Positions 43,994-51,709 of a stretch of 64,000 nt of DNA are shown here, piece by piece. Source of the DNA: Actinacidiphila yanglinensis (lineage in GTDB: Bacteria > Actinomycetota > Actinomycetes > Streptomycetales > Streptomycetaceae); contig NZ_FNVU01000031.1 of the NCBI RefSeq assembly GCF_900107965.1, positions 1 through 64,000 on the forward strand, read 5' to 3'. Position 1 is the first letter of the stretch, and each line of letters starts with the position of its first letter. The translations under genes and the position numbers were made by a program. The notes below the pieces were generated by a model. That model was given only the letters and a program-made list of their open reading frames with translations. It did no database searches and had not been told where the DNA came from.

Positions 43994-44150
43994 CTAGGCC
44001 GCGGCATAGCTGAGCCGCAGGAGGTCGCCGGCGCGCTCCAGGTCCTTCTCGGTACGCAGCCGGACCTCCAGGTCACCGGTTCCGTGATGGCCCAGGCCGG
44101 TGACGTCCCGGGTGAACCCGGGGATCAGGTCGATCTTCTCGGGGATGGCG
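43994..44150 (-). pseudogene. DUF5655-like C-terminal fragment
   Basis: The frame ends PGFTRDVTGLGHHGTGDLEV, then RLRTEKDLERAGDLLRLSYAAA, which resembles the C-terminal repeat of DUF5655/transport-protein-like proteins (RDV-x-x-x-GH-x-GTGDLEV). The rest of the protein is missing. It lies 30 bp downstream of the XRE-TPR gene and in the same direction. Confidence 0.45.
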
Positions 44151-44226
44151 CTGCGGATGCACCCGCGGCGCAGGCCGTGCCTACTTCCGTGGGCCACTGT
44201 CGACTATCTCCGGTAACAGAGCCGCG

Positions 44227-45648
44227 TTAGGCGGCAGCGCCGGTGCGGACGGCGAACTCCCTCAGGCCGGGGAGGCTCTGGGGTGCGTACAGCAGGTCGG
44301 CGGTCAGGGAGCGCAGGGCGGGGCGACGGACTTCTTCGGGTGCGGTGCGTTCGACGGCGGTCAGCGCGCTGAAGGTGCGTCGGTTGTCGCCGATTTGGTG
44401 CCACATCCTGGCGGTGTCGGTGTAGTACCGGGCAACGCGTTCGGTGCTGGCCAGCTGAGACGGTTTCACGCGGGCGGCGTAAGGGACGGCGTCATCGGGC
44501 GTGCCCAGGACGGTGAGGCTGCTGATGCGGTACATCGCGCATTCGGCCGGACTGGCGGAAATGGTGAAGAGCCCGGCCGGCGGCCCGGTCCTGGTAACGG
44601 TGATGCGGTCGGCGGACTCCTCCGCCTCCCCCAGAAGGTCCAGGGCGGTGCTGCGCTGTCCGCCGGTGGCGGCGGTGTAGGCGGCAGTCATGAGCAGGCA
44701 GACCCGAGCGGCGAGGGCATCGGTGAGCTGGGAGCCTGGGCCGAGGTCAAGGGCCGCGGCGGTACCGGTGAGGAAGTGCACGGCGTCGCTACTGCGGCCG
44801 GCGCGGCGCATGGTGATGGCCAGGACGCGGGCGGCCTCGCTGACGGCGTGAGGGTCGCCGCTGGCGCGGGCGGCGTTCAGCGCACGGTCGGCGGTGGCCC
44901 AGGCGGCTTCGGAGTGCTGCTTGACGGCGAGTTCCGTGGCCAGGACGTAGGCGCGGGCGACCATGGCCTGGGCGTGTTCGCGGGCCCGCCCGCTGGTGGC
45001 GTCGCGTGTGGCTTCGGCGGTCGCGATCAGCGGGGGCAGGGCACGGCCGAGGGCTGCGTAGCGCGCCGCGGTGAACTGATCACGGGCCCCGGCCAGGGCG
45101 GTTGCCAGGGCGCGCGGGCCGGCGGGTGCTGCGGCCACTGGGGTGAACAAGGCACGTTCCATGGCGGCAGCCGGGTTGTCGCCGTCTTCCTGCGCGGCGG
45201 CCGGGGACGCGGTTCCGGCGATCATCCCGGCTCCCAGGCCGAGTGCGCCGGCCACCAGTTCGCGTCGTCGCACGTCGTCCTCCTGATCGGCTTCGGCCAG
45301 CCTAGCGGCCGACGGCGGCGGGGTGGGGACGGTACGGGGGATCGGCGGGCCGGCGGCGGCCGTGGCGCTGCCGGCTGCGGCCAGACCCATGAGGTCCGGC
45401 GGTATGCCCAGGCCGTCGGCGATACGCGTCAAGACCTCCAGGCTCTGAACCTGGCGCAGGCCGCGTTCGATGGCGCTGACATCGGACTGGGCCAGACCCA
45501 CCAAGGCGCCTACGGCGGTCTGGCTGGCACCGGCGTACTTGCGGAAGTGCTTGAACAGGACGGCCACGTCGCGCTGTTCGAGGGCGGGGCGGACCGTGTC
45601 CTGGTCCCACAGGCCGGCGGGCACGGCGGGCTGGTGGTGGCTGCGCAC
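44227..45648 (-). CDS. XRE-family regulator with TPR-like C-terminal domain
   Basis: About 473 residues from a GTG at 45648 (VRSHHQPAVPAGLWDQDTV) with GGGGAG upstream. The HTH lies at about residues 25-85: FRKYAGASQTAVGALVGLAQ then SDVSAIERGLRQVQSLEVLTRIADGLGIP. The remaining 300 residues are helical pairs (AREHAQAMVARAYVLATELA, AWATADRALNAARASGDPHA, STALDLLGEAEESADRIT), a TPR-like ligand or peptide-binding superhelix. Such regulators often bind signalling peptides in Gram-positive bacteria, and in Streptomyces they flank RiPP and other product clusters. It is divergent from the polyproline ORF and its operon, the natural target. Confidence 0.85.
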   Translation of the reverse strand: MRSHHQPAVPAGLWDQDTVRPALEQRDVAVLFKHFRKYAGASQTAVGALVGLAQSDVSAIERGLRQVQSLEVLTRIADGLGIPPDLMGLAAAGSATAAAGPPIPRTVPTPPPSAARLAEADQEDDVRRRELVAGALGLGAGMIAGTASPAAAQEDGDNPAAAMERALFTPVAAAPAGPRALATALAGARDQFTAARYAALGRALPPLIATAEATRDATSGRAREHAQAMVARAYVLATELAVKQHSEAAWATADRALNAARASGDPHAVSEAARVLAITMRRAGRSSDAVHFLTGTAAALDLGPGSQLTDALAARVCLLMTAAYTAATGGQRSTALDLLGEAEESADRITVTRTGPPAGLFTISASPAECAMYRISSLTVLGTPDDAVPYAARVKPSQLASTERVARYYTDTARMWHQIGDNRRTFSALTAVERTAPEEVRRPALRSLTADLLYAPQSLPGLREFAVRTGAAA

Positions 45649-45741
45649 GGTGATCTCCCCTCTCAGGGGACCAGTCTCGACTGCGCCAGCGTAGATGCGC
45701 GGTGACTGCTTGTCATGGCTTTGGGGTGACGGCCAGAGGCC

Positions 45742-45755
45742 GGCCCTATAGGGCC
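45742..45755. promoter_or_regulatory. 14-bp perfect palindrome in the divergent promoter region
   Basis: GGCCCTATAGGGCC lies about 95 bp from the regulator start and 107 bp before the polyproline ORF. It is a good candidate operator for the XRE-TPR protein. The flanks AGGCC/CTCGG extend the symmetry only weakly. Confidence 0.5.
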
Positions 45756-45862
45756 TCGGGATGGGTTTGCGGCCCCGGAGTTCCCAGGCTGGGACAACAG
45801 CCGACGACCGCGGCGCCTCAGCAGGGGCCGCCGCCTGCCCCGCACCGAGGAGGAGTTCCGCC

Positions 45863-45943
45863 ATGCGCCCCCAGCCCCCTCCCCCGCCGCCTCCCGCCCC
45901 TCCGGCCCCTCCGACTCCCTCACCGCCTCCGCCGCACGTGTAG
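45863..45943 (+). CDS. 26-residue polyproline peptide ORF
   Basis: ATG at 45863 with a strong ribosome site (GAGGAGGAG at 45847-45855, eight bases away). The product starts MRPQ, then seven prolines, then APPAPPTPS, four prolines and HV: 17 Pro of 26, with one Thr, one Ser and no Cys. It is the first gene of a seven-gene operon, and the stop lies inside a strong hairpin. Two readings are open. It could be a ribosomal natural-product precursor without a classical leader, with T18 and S20 available for glycosylation or phosphorylation. Or it could be a leader peptide on which ribosomes stall (Pro runs need EF-P) to set read-through. Third-base G+C is about 77 percent, lower than the neighbours. 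Confidence 0.7.
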   Translation: MRPQPPPPPPPAPPAPPTPSPPPPHV

Positions 45944-45972
45944 CCGGGCGCGCCTGCCCGGCTACACGTGCG
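45933..45972 (+). terminator. 17-bp perfect hairpin overlapping the end of the polyproline ORF
   Basis: Bases 45933-45949 pair with 45956-45972 without mismatch around a 6-base loop; the core is CACGTGTAGCCGGGC. The TAG stop is in the ascending arm, so a ribosome finishing the peptide would melt it. There is no U-run, so it may act as a partial terminator, attenuator or 3' stabiliser giving more peptide mRNA than operon mRNA. Confidence 0.85.
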
Positions 45973-46063
45973 CGGCGCCGCATCGGCGTGCAGCGCCCGG
46001 AGCCGGGCCCGCTCGCACCCGCCGAACGGCCCTCACCCGAAAACTGATGACGAGGAGCTTCTC

Positions 46064-46903
46064 GTGCAGGGATTCGTCGTACTCAATCCTGACGAGCTGG
46101 GCCAAGACCCGGCCGCCGGAATGGACTTGGCCGTCGCCCTGGGTGTCGGTCACCTGGAGATCCGCAGCGCCTACGGCTCGAACGCCCTGGTCCTGGACGA
46201 TGACCGGCTGCGCACGGTGCGGCGGCTGGCCGACGAGCGGGGGCTGGTCGTCGCGGCGCTGGCGTCGCCGCTGTGGAAGTGGTGCCGTCCCGAGGCGACC
46301 CCGGGCCGGGTCGACAGCTTCGGCTTCCCCACCCGGGTGCCGGACCAGGACCGCCGCCGGTGGGTGGACCGGGCGATCAGCGTCGCCGGAATCTTGGGCA
46401 CCGGCCGGATACGGGTCTTCTCCCATCTGCGGGTGGAGGGCGCACTGACCGAGACGTTCCCCGACGACCCGCTGCTGCCCTACGCGCTGGAGCGGGCGAA
46501 GGCCGCTGGGGTGCGGCTGCTGCTGGAGAACGAGCCGGTGTGCACGATCGCCGAGCCCGCCGCTTTGCTGGACGTCCTGCGCACGCACCCCGACATGGGC
46601 CTGTGGCTGGACCTGGGCAACCTGCACGAGGTCGGACACGGCACCGCCGGCGCGGTCGATGCCCTTGCCCCGTACGCGGAATACGTCCACGTCAAGGACT
46701 ACCGGCCCGCCGCCGACGGCACCAAGCACTTCACCGCTGCCGGATCGGGAAGCGTGCCGTACGGCGAACTGCTGGCAGCCCTGCACCGCGTGCGCCCCGC
46801 CCTGCCGTACGCGCTGGAGACCCACGTGCGCGACGATCCGGCCGGAGCGATCACCCAGGGGGCGGCGTTCTTGCGCCGGACCATACCGGGCGGCCTGGCG
46901 TGA
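46064..46903 (+). CDS. Sugar-phosphate isomerase/epimerase-like TIM barrel
   Basis: 279 residues from a GTG at 46064 (VQGFVVLNPDELGQDP) with GAGGAG eight bases before. It has the xylose-isomerase-like (AP endonuclease 2) fold: GVGHLEIRSAYGSNAL, LLLENEPVCTIAEPAAL with metal-binding Glu, LWLDLGNLHEVGHG with Asp and His, EYVHVKDYRP with His and Asp, and YALETHVRDDP with a final Glu. All usual divalent-metal ligands seem present. The family isomerises keto-sugars, inosose and related polyols. It overlaps the oxidoreductase gene by GTGA. With that partner it could interconvert a cyclitol or sugar acid, which is inference. Confidence 0.85.
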   Translation: MQGFVVLNPDELGQDPAAGMDLAVALGVGHLEIRSAYGSNALVLDDDRLRTVRRLADERGLVVAALASPLWKWCRPEATPGRVDSFGFPTRVPDQDRRRWVDRAISVAGILGTGRIRVFSHLRVEGALTETFPDDPLLPYALERAKAAGVRLLLENEPVCTIAEPAALLDVLRTHPDMGLWLDLGNLHEVGHGTAGAVDALAPYAEYVHVKDYRPAADGTKHFTAAGSGSVPYGELLAALHRVRPALPYALETHVRDDPAGAITQGAAFLRRTIPGGLA

Positions 46904-47844
46904 GGCGGGTCCTGCTCGTCGGCGCGGGCGAGGTCGGCATCAAGCACCTCGAGGCCATAACCGGCGTCGAGGACATGACCGTGGTGGGGGTCACCGACCC
47001 CCGCCCGATCACCGGCCTGCCCGCCGGGCTGCCGCGGCTCACGCACTGGCAAAACGCCCTGGAACGGTTGGCCCCGGACCTGGTGGTCGTGGCCGCACCG
47101 CCCGGGACCGCGCTGACGGTCGCGCGCGGGGCCGCACGCACCGGTGCCATGGTGCTGGTGGAAAAACCCGTCACCGTCCGCGCCGCGGACCTCGGCCGCC
47201 CCGAGCCTGCGGACGAGCGGATCTTCGTGGCGTTCCAGCCGCACTTCGCACCGGGCCTTCCCGGACTGCTCGACCACGGGCCGGCGGTGGACCGGGCCGA
47301 AGTGACGCTGGTCTGCCGACGGGACCGGGCCTACTACCGCACCTGGCGCACCCACTGGGCGACGTCCGGTGGGGTCCTGCACCAGCAGGCCATCCACGGA
47401 CTCGCCCTGGCCCTGCGACTGCTGCCGCCCGGGGACATCGCCTCCTGCGACGGCCTGGTGCGCCACGAGCGCCGGTGGGCCGAATCCGAGGACCACGTCA
47501 CCGCCGAGGTCACCTTCACCAGCGGCGCCGTCCTGACCGTGGACGCCCGCGTCGACAGCGACAAACCTCCGCGGCACGAAGTGCTCCTGCACCTCGCCGA
47601 CGGCCAGCAAGTCCACGTGCACGGCCGGAACCTCGAAGCCGGACTCGGCCCGGCCACCACCGCGCCCGACGACCGCACGCTGCGCCGCGAGATGTACCGC
47701 GCCCTGCCCGCCCCCGGCACCAGCGGTCCGTCCCACCACCATCCGAGCCTTTTCCCCCTCGGCGCCCTGGTGCGCCCGCTGGAGGTCATCGACCATGTCT
47801 ACCGCACTGCCCGCCACCTCTCCCCGGCCCGTCCTGCCCAGTGA
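46900..47844 (+). CDS. Gfo/Idh/MocA-type NAD(P)-dependent oxidoreductase
   Basis: 314 residues from a GTG at 46900 (GTGA overlap). The Rossmann motif is RRVLLVGAGEVGIKHLEAI (G-x-G-x-x-G). The family EKP triad is LVEKPVTVRA. The substrate domain begins VAFQPHF, with the motif GGVLHQQAIHGLALALRL holding the usual catalytic His region (Q-x-x-H). The enzymes oxidise or reduce sugar or cyclitol hydroxyls, typically in inositol and aminosugar metabolism. It is slightly short (usually 330-380). It pairs with the TIM-barrel protein in many sugar pathways (IolE/IolG-like pairing). Confidence 0.85.
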   Translation: MRRVLLVGAGEVGIKHLEAITGVEDMTVVGVTDPRPITGLPAGLPRLTHWQNALERLAPDLVVVAAPPGTALTVARGAARTGAMVLVEKPVTVRAADLGRPEPADERIFVAFQPHFAPGLPGLLDHGPAVDRAEVTLVCRRDRAYYRTWRTHWATSGGVLHQQAIHGLALALRLLPPGDIASCDGLVRHERRWAESEDHVTAEVTFTSGAVLTVDARVDSDKPPRHEVLLHLADGQQVHVHGRNLEAGLGPATTAPDDRTLRREMYRALPAPGTSGPSHHHPSLFPLGALVRPLEVIDHVYRTARHLSPARPAQ

Positions 47845-49021
47845 ACTCAGGGTCGAGGTCGTCGAACGCAAGGGCATCGGCCACCCCGACACCCTGGCCG
47901 ACGCGATAGCCGAACGCGCCTCGCTCTACTACAGCGCCTACTGCCTGCGGGAGTTCGGCGCCGTGCTGCACCACAACCTCGACAAGGTCGCCGTCCTGGG
48001 CGGCCGGGCCCGATTCGGGGAGAGCGACGGCGTCTACGACCGCCCCGTCCGGGTGGTGTTCGGCGGCCGGATCTCGACCACCTTCGCCGGCCACGCCCTG
48101 CCGGTGCGCGAGATCCTGGAGCAGGCCGCCACCGACCAACTACGCGCCGCGCTGCCCGGCTTCGACAGCATCACCTACACCGTCCTGCACCAGACCACGG
48201 ACTCCTCCAAGTTCCCGTACTGGTTCGCGCCCCGCACCCTGGCCGACCTGCCCGAGCGCACCGCACCGTACTCCAACGACACCGCGTTCCTGGTCGGCAC
48301 CGGCCCGCGCACCGCGGCCGAGACGACCGCGCTGCTCACCGAAGCATGGTTCCGCCGCCGGCCCTGGGCGGGCAGCGACATCAAGGCCCTGGTCATCCGG
48401 GACGGGACCATGTTCACGGTCACCACCTGCGTGCCGGCCCTGCCCGGTCACCTGTCCTCGGCAGCCGAACTCCACGACGCGGTCACCCACACCACGGGCG
48501 AGCTGACCGCGGAGCTATCCAAGCGCCTGCCCGGCCCCGTCACCGTGGTCTGCAACACACGCAACACCCCCACCGGTCCGCTGGCCGGTCAGTATTTCAC
48601 CGTGTCCGGATCGGCGATCGACTACGGCGAAGACGGCCTCGTCGGACGCGGCAACGCCCGCTCCGGGCTGATCACCCCCGGCCAGCAGGCAGGCAACGAA
48701 ACCCTGTTCGGCAAGAACCCCGCCTACCACGTCGGCAAGGTCGGCGGCTGGCTCGCCGACACCGCAGCCACCGAACTCGCCCGCCGGGCCGGTCCCTGCC
48801 GCATCGCGGTGATGTGGACCAACGGCTCCCGCTACCCCGACCCCGCCTCGCTGGACATCACCACCACCCACCCCGCCCCCTACGCCGACGACGTCGTCCG
48901 CGCGGTGTTCCACCGCACTGACTGGATGCCCGACCTCGTCGAGCACCACCGCTACCTGCCCGAAGTGGCCCCGGTCGAGGACCTGCTCGCCGAACTCGAC
49001 CCGCCCACTACCCCGTCATGA
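47795..49021 (+). CDS. Archaeal-type S-adenosylmethionine synthetase homologue
   Basis: 408 residues from ATG 47795 (GGAGGT nine bases before), overlapping the oxidoreductase by 50 bp. It matches the archaeal AdoMet synthetase family (AdoMet_Synthase), not bacterial MetK: LRVEVVERKGIGHPDTLADA, HHNLDKVAVLGGRA, QTTDSSKFPYWFAP, GLVGRGNARSGLITP and AAGNETLFGKNP-like QAGNETLFGKNP with the ATP-binding loop. Length is typical. In Streptomyces, where MetK suffices, such a gene in an operon suggests pathway-dedicated SAM supply or use of a methionine or nucleotide analogue. The reaction would be Met + ATP to SAM + PPi + Pi; the true substrate is untested. Confidence 0.85.
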   Translation: MSTALPATSPRPVLPSELRVEVVERKGIGHPDTLADAIAERASLYYSAYCLREFGAVLHHNLDKVAVLGGRARFGESDGVYDRPVRVVFGGRISTTFAGHALPVREILEQAATDQLRAALPGFDSITYTVLHQTTDSSKFPYWFAPRTLADLPERTAPYSNDTAFLVGTGPRTAAETTALLTEAWFRRRPWAGSDIKALVIRDGTMFTVTTCVPALPGHLSSAAELHDAVTHTTGELTAELSKRLPGPVTVVCNTRNTPTGPLAGQYFTVSGSAIDYGEDGLVGRGNARSGLITPGQQAGNETLFGKNPAYHVGKVGGWLADTAATELARRAGPCRIAVMWTNGSRYPDPASLDITTTHPAPYADDVVRAVFHRTDWMPDLVEHHRYLPEVAPVEDLLAELDPPTTPS

Positions 49022-49905
49022 GCCGGGGCACCGTGGCCACCGGCCACGTCACCGCCGCCATGGACCTGCCTACCGGGCTGGACACGACACCGGCCACCGC
49101 GGTGGGCGACCGGCTCCCCGGCGGCTGGCACCACGACGACCGCCCGCCGCCGCCCGAAGCTCCCGAAGTGATCGTGGAGTACACCACGGGGGATCCAGAC
49201 GTCACCGCCACCGGGCGTGCGGTCCGCCTGCGCCTGACCCGCGCGGTCGCCGGCACCGCGACCCTGGCCTACGCCACGTACACAGCGCTGGAACGCGCCC
49301 GCCAGCACCGGCAGATGCTCACCCTGCACGCCAACGCCGTGATCACCCCGGGTGGCTGCGGCGTGCTGCTCCTGGGGTCCAAAGGCGCGGGCAAGACCAG
49401 CGTGACCCTCGCACTGGGCGAGCGCGGCTTCACCCACGCCGGCGACGACCTCGCGGTCCTGGGCGAACACGGGTCGGAGCTGCTGCTGTGGCCGGGCCAA
49501 GCGACCGCCGCCGCCCGCCCCCGCGACGCGGCCAGGTGGCAGGTACCCAAACCCGTCGTCCGCCTGGCCCCGTTCGCCGCCAGCCCGTCCGCACTGGCCG
49601 CGGTGGTCCGCCTCACCGTGAACCCGGCCGTCCCCAGCCCGCTGCTGGTGAACGCTCTGCCGTTCAGCATCAACGAACAACTCCGCCTGCATGAGGCCCT
49701 CGCCCGCCAGATCTCCGGGCTGCCCACGCCGCTGAGCGGGCCGGCCGGTGCCCCGTACGGGCGGGTCTGGAACATCGACACCCCGGCCCTGGCCCACTGG
49801 CGCACCCACCTGATCTCCCGCCTCGGCAACCACCGGTACCTGTACCTGTACGCGCCCGACCCGGACAGCGCCGCCGACCTGATCACCCGGGAGATGACCA
49901 CATGA
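49018..49905 (+). CDS. HprK-like P-loop protein (serine kinase-like)
   Basis: 295 residues from ATG 49018 (ATGA overlap). Residues about 95-160 contain the HPr-kinase-like core: LTLHANAVITPGGCGVLLLG, Walker A GSKGAGKTS, and FTHAGDDLAVLGEHG with the usual Asp pair after the P-loop (GDDL). The N-terminal 90 residues are unrelated, and the C-terminal signature segment of true HPr kinases is missing. Similar proteins phosphorylate serine in lasso peptides or occur with PqqD-type RiPP genes, which would fit a peptide substrate here. A small-molecule substrate is equally possible. Confidence 0.75.
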   Translation: MSRGTVATGHVTAAMDLPTGLDTTPATAVGDRLPGGWHHDDRPPPPEAPEVIVEYTTGDPDVTATGRAVRLRLTRAVAGTATLAYATYTALERARQHRQMLTLHANAVITPGGCGVLLLGSKGAGKTSVTLALGERGFTHAGDDLAVLGEHGSELLLWPGQATAAARPRDAARWQVPKPVVRLAPFAASPSALAAVVRLTVNPAVPSPLLVNALPFSINEQLRLHEALARQISGLPTPLSGPAGAPYGRVWNIDTPALAHWRTHLISRLGNHRYLYLYAPDPDSAADLITREMTT

Positions 49906-50966
49906 CCACACCACGCACGGCCGCCGCGATCCTGCCCAGCCGCAACGAACCCGCCACCATCGCCGCCGTCACCACCGCCGTCGACACCGCCCTGGACGAT
50001 CCCCAAGCGGTCATCGTCCACACCGACTCCTCCGACGACCCCGCCACCGCCAGGCACTTCGCCGCGACCCCAACCCGGGCCCGGAAGATCAGCCTGACCG
50101 GCGTCCCACGCGGCAAGGGCACCCAGATCCTGAACGCCCTGGCTCACCTGCCCGGCGGCACCGGGCCGGTCCTCATCGCCGACACCGACACCCGCAACCC
50201 CGACCCGGCCGTGTACCGCGCCCTCCTCAACCTCGCCCGCACCTCGGGCGGGTGTGCCACCGCGAACTACCCGCGCTACTGGGACGAAGCCAACCTCACC
50301 TCCCACCTGGCCCGCCCCCTGATCGCCGCCACCACCGGCCACGACATCCCCCAGCCGCTGGCCGGCGACCTCGCCCTACCGGCCCGGGCCGTCCGCGCAG
50401 CCCTCCGAGCCGACCTGGAACTGGCCCCGGACCTCGCCGCCGCGGTCGACGGCTACGGCATCGACGCCTTCCTCCTGCTCACCGGCGCCCGCACCGGCCC
50501 CCTCAGCTCCGTCACCCTGCCTACGCCGAAACAGCACGCCGCTTCCTTCCCCCACCTGCAGCAGATCTACGACCAGGCCGTCCCCATCCTGCTCGCCCTC
50601 ACCACCCACCAGCCCCAGCCCCGAGCCGCCGAAGCCCTGCCCGCTGCCCGGTACCGACCCGCCGAACGGCAGGTCACCCCCGACCGCCTGGCGTCCATGC
50701 ACGCCGTGCTCGACAAACTCGCCCCCGCACAGGCCGGGTACGATGCTCCACCGTGGCCACTGCCGGTAGCCGATGCATGGCAAGCCGTCAGATCCGGGAC
50801 TCCGCCGGACCAGGCGGCCCGCACCCTGTGGCCGGCCTATGTCGACCGCGTCCGTACCTGGCTGACCGCACCACCCTGCGGCGGGCGCGCCGCGGATCTC
50901 GCTGCCGCCCACGCCCGGCTGGTCACCGCCCTCACCTCCCGCACCGCACGGAGCCACACGCCATGA
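49902..50966 (+). CDS. GT-A type glycosyltransferase
   Basis: 354 residues from ATG 49902 (ATGA overlap). The nucleotide-sugar fold is evident: AAAILPSRNEPATIAAVTTA at the start, QAVIVHTDSSDDPAT, ISLTGVPRGKGTQILNALAH with the K-G element seen in glucosyl-3-phosphoglycerate-synthase-like enzymes, and the metal motif VLIADTDTRNPDP (D-x-D). C-terminal helices follow (DGYGIDAFLLLTGARTG). It belongs near GT2/GT81 families. A sugar donor and acceptor cannot be given. The acceptor might be the product of the isomerase/dehydrogenase steps or the peptide. Confidence 0.8.
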   Translation: MTTPRTAAAILPSRNEPATIAAVTTAVDTALDDPQAVIVHTDSSDDPATARHFAATPTRARKISLTGVPRGKGTQILNALAHLPGGTGPVLIADTDTRNPDPAVYRALLNLARTSGGCATANYPRYWDEANLTSHLARPLIAATTGHDIPQPLAGDLALPARAVRAALRADLELAPDLAAAVDGYGIDAFLLLTGARTGPLSSVTLPTPKQHAASFPHLQQIYDQAVPILLALTTHQPQPRAAEALPAARYRPAERQVTPDRLASMHAVLDKLAPAQAGYDAPPWPLPVADAWQAVRSGTPPDQAARTLWPAYVDRVRTWLTAPPCGGRAADLAAAHARLVTALTSRTARSHTP

Positions 50967-51709
50967 ACACCAGCGCCTTGTCCGCGTTCGCCGCGGAGCC
51001 CTTCCCCACCATCCGCCCCGGCGACGACCTCGCCGCGACGATCACCACCACCCTGACCGGCCAGGGCTCCGCACTGTGCGACGGCGACATCGTGGTGATC
51101 GCCTCGAAGGTCGTCTCCATCGCCGAGGGTCGCTACCGGGACCTGGCAACTGTCACCCCAGGCCCTCAAGCTCGCGAGCTGGCAGCCCTCACGGGCAAGC
51201 CCGCCGAGATCGTCCAGCTCATCCTCGACGAATCCAGCGACCACTTCCTGGCCACCGACCGCGGGCCGATCATCGCCCGACACCACCTCGGCTACCAGCT
51301 CACCTCCGCCGGCATCGACCGCGCCGGACCGGACGGGGCGTGGCTGCTGCCCGAGGACCCGGACGCCTCCGCCCGCCGGCTGCGCGACGCACTCACCACC
51401 TCCAGCGGGGCGAAGGTCGCCGTGGTGATCGCCGATTCCGACGGCCGGGCCGACCGCCGGGGCGCCACCGTCATCAGCATCGGCGCCGCCGGAATCGCCT
51501 CCCTGCGCGTCACCGAGCACACCGAACCCGGCGGCCGGACCAAGCATCAGGAGGAGACGCTGACCGACCTGGTGGCCGCCGCAGCCGGGCTGATCCTCGG
51601 CCAGCGTGGGCGCGGCGCCCCCGTCGCCGTCCTACGCGGCATCACCTACCAACCCAGCGACGAAGGCGTGGCCGCCATCCTGCACCACGCCCCAAAGCGC
51701 CGGCCGTGA
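50963..51709 (+). CDS. CofE-like (F420-0:gamma-glutamyl ligase family) amide ligase
   Basis: 248 residues from ATG 50963 (ATGA overlap). The CofE/FbiB signature is present: GDDLAATITTTLTGQGSALC, DGDIVVIASKVVSIAEGRYR, the nucleotide/metal region ARHHLGYQLTSAGIDRAG, VAVVIADSDGRADRRGATVI and TLTDLVAAAAGLILGQRGRG. CofE uses GTP to attach glutamate to a phospho-lactate unit of cofactor F420. There are no other F420 genes near, so here it more likely forms an amide between an amino acid and a pathway acid, as proposed for other CofE-like enzymes in natural-product clusters. It overlaps the AroE-like gene by GTGA. Confidence 0.82.
   Translation: MNTSALSAFAAEPFPTIRPGDDLAATITTTLTGQGSALCDGDIVVIASKVVSIAEGRYRDLATVTPGPQARELAALTGKPAEIVQLILDESSDHFLATDRGPIIARHHLGYQLTSAGIDRAGPDGAWLLPEDPDASARRLRDALTTSSGAKVAVVIADSDGRADRRGATVISIGAAGIASLRVTEHTEPGGRTKHQEETLTDLVAAAAGLILGQRGRGAPVAVLRGITYQPSDEGVAAILHHAPKRRP

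Noticed and set aside
45702..46448. Alternative plus-strand frame spanning the polyproline ORF and the isomerase gene
   Set aside because: Arg/Pro-rich shadow without motifs; the isomerase frame has metal ligands and proper starts.
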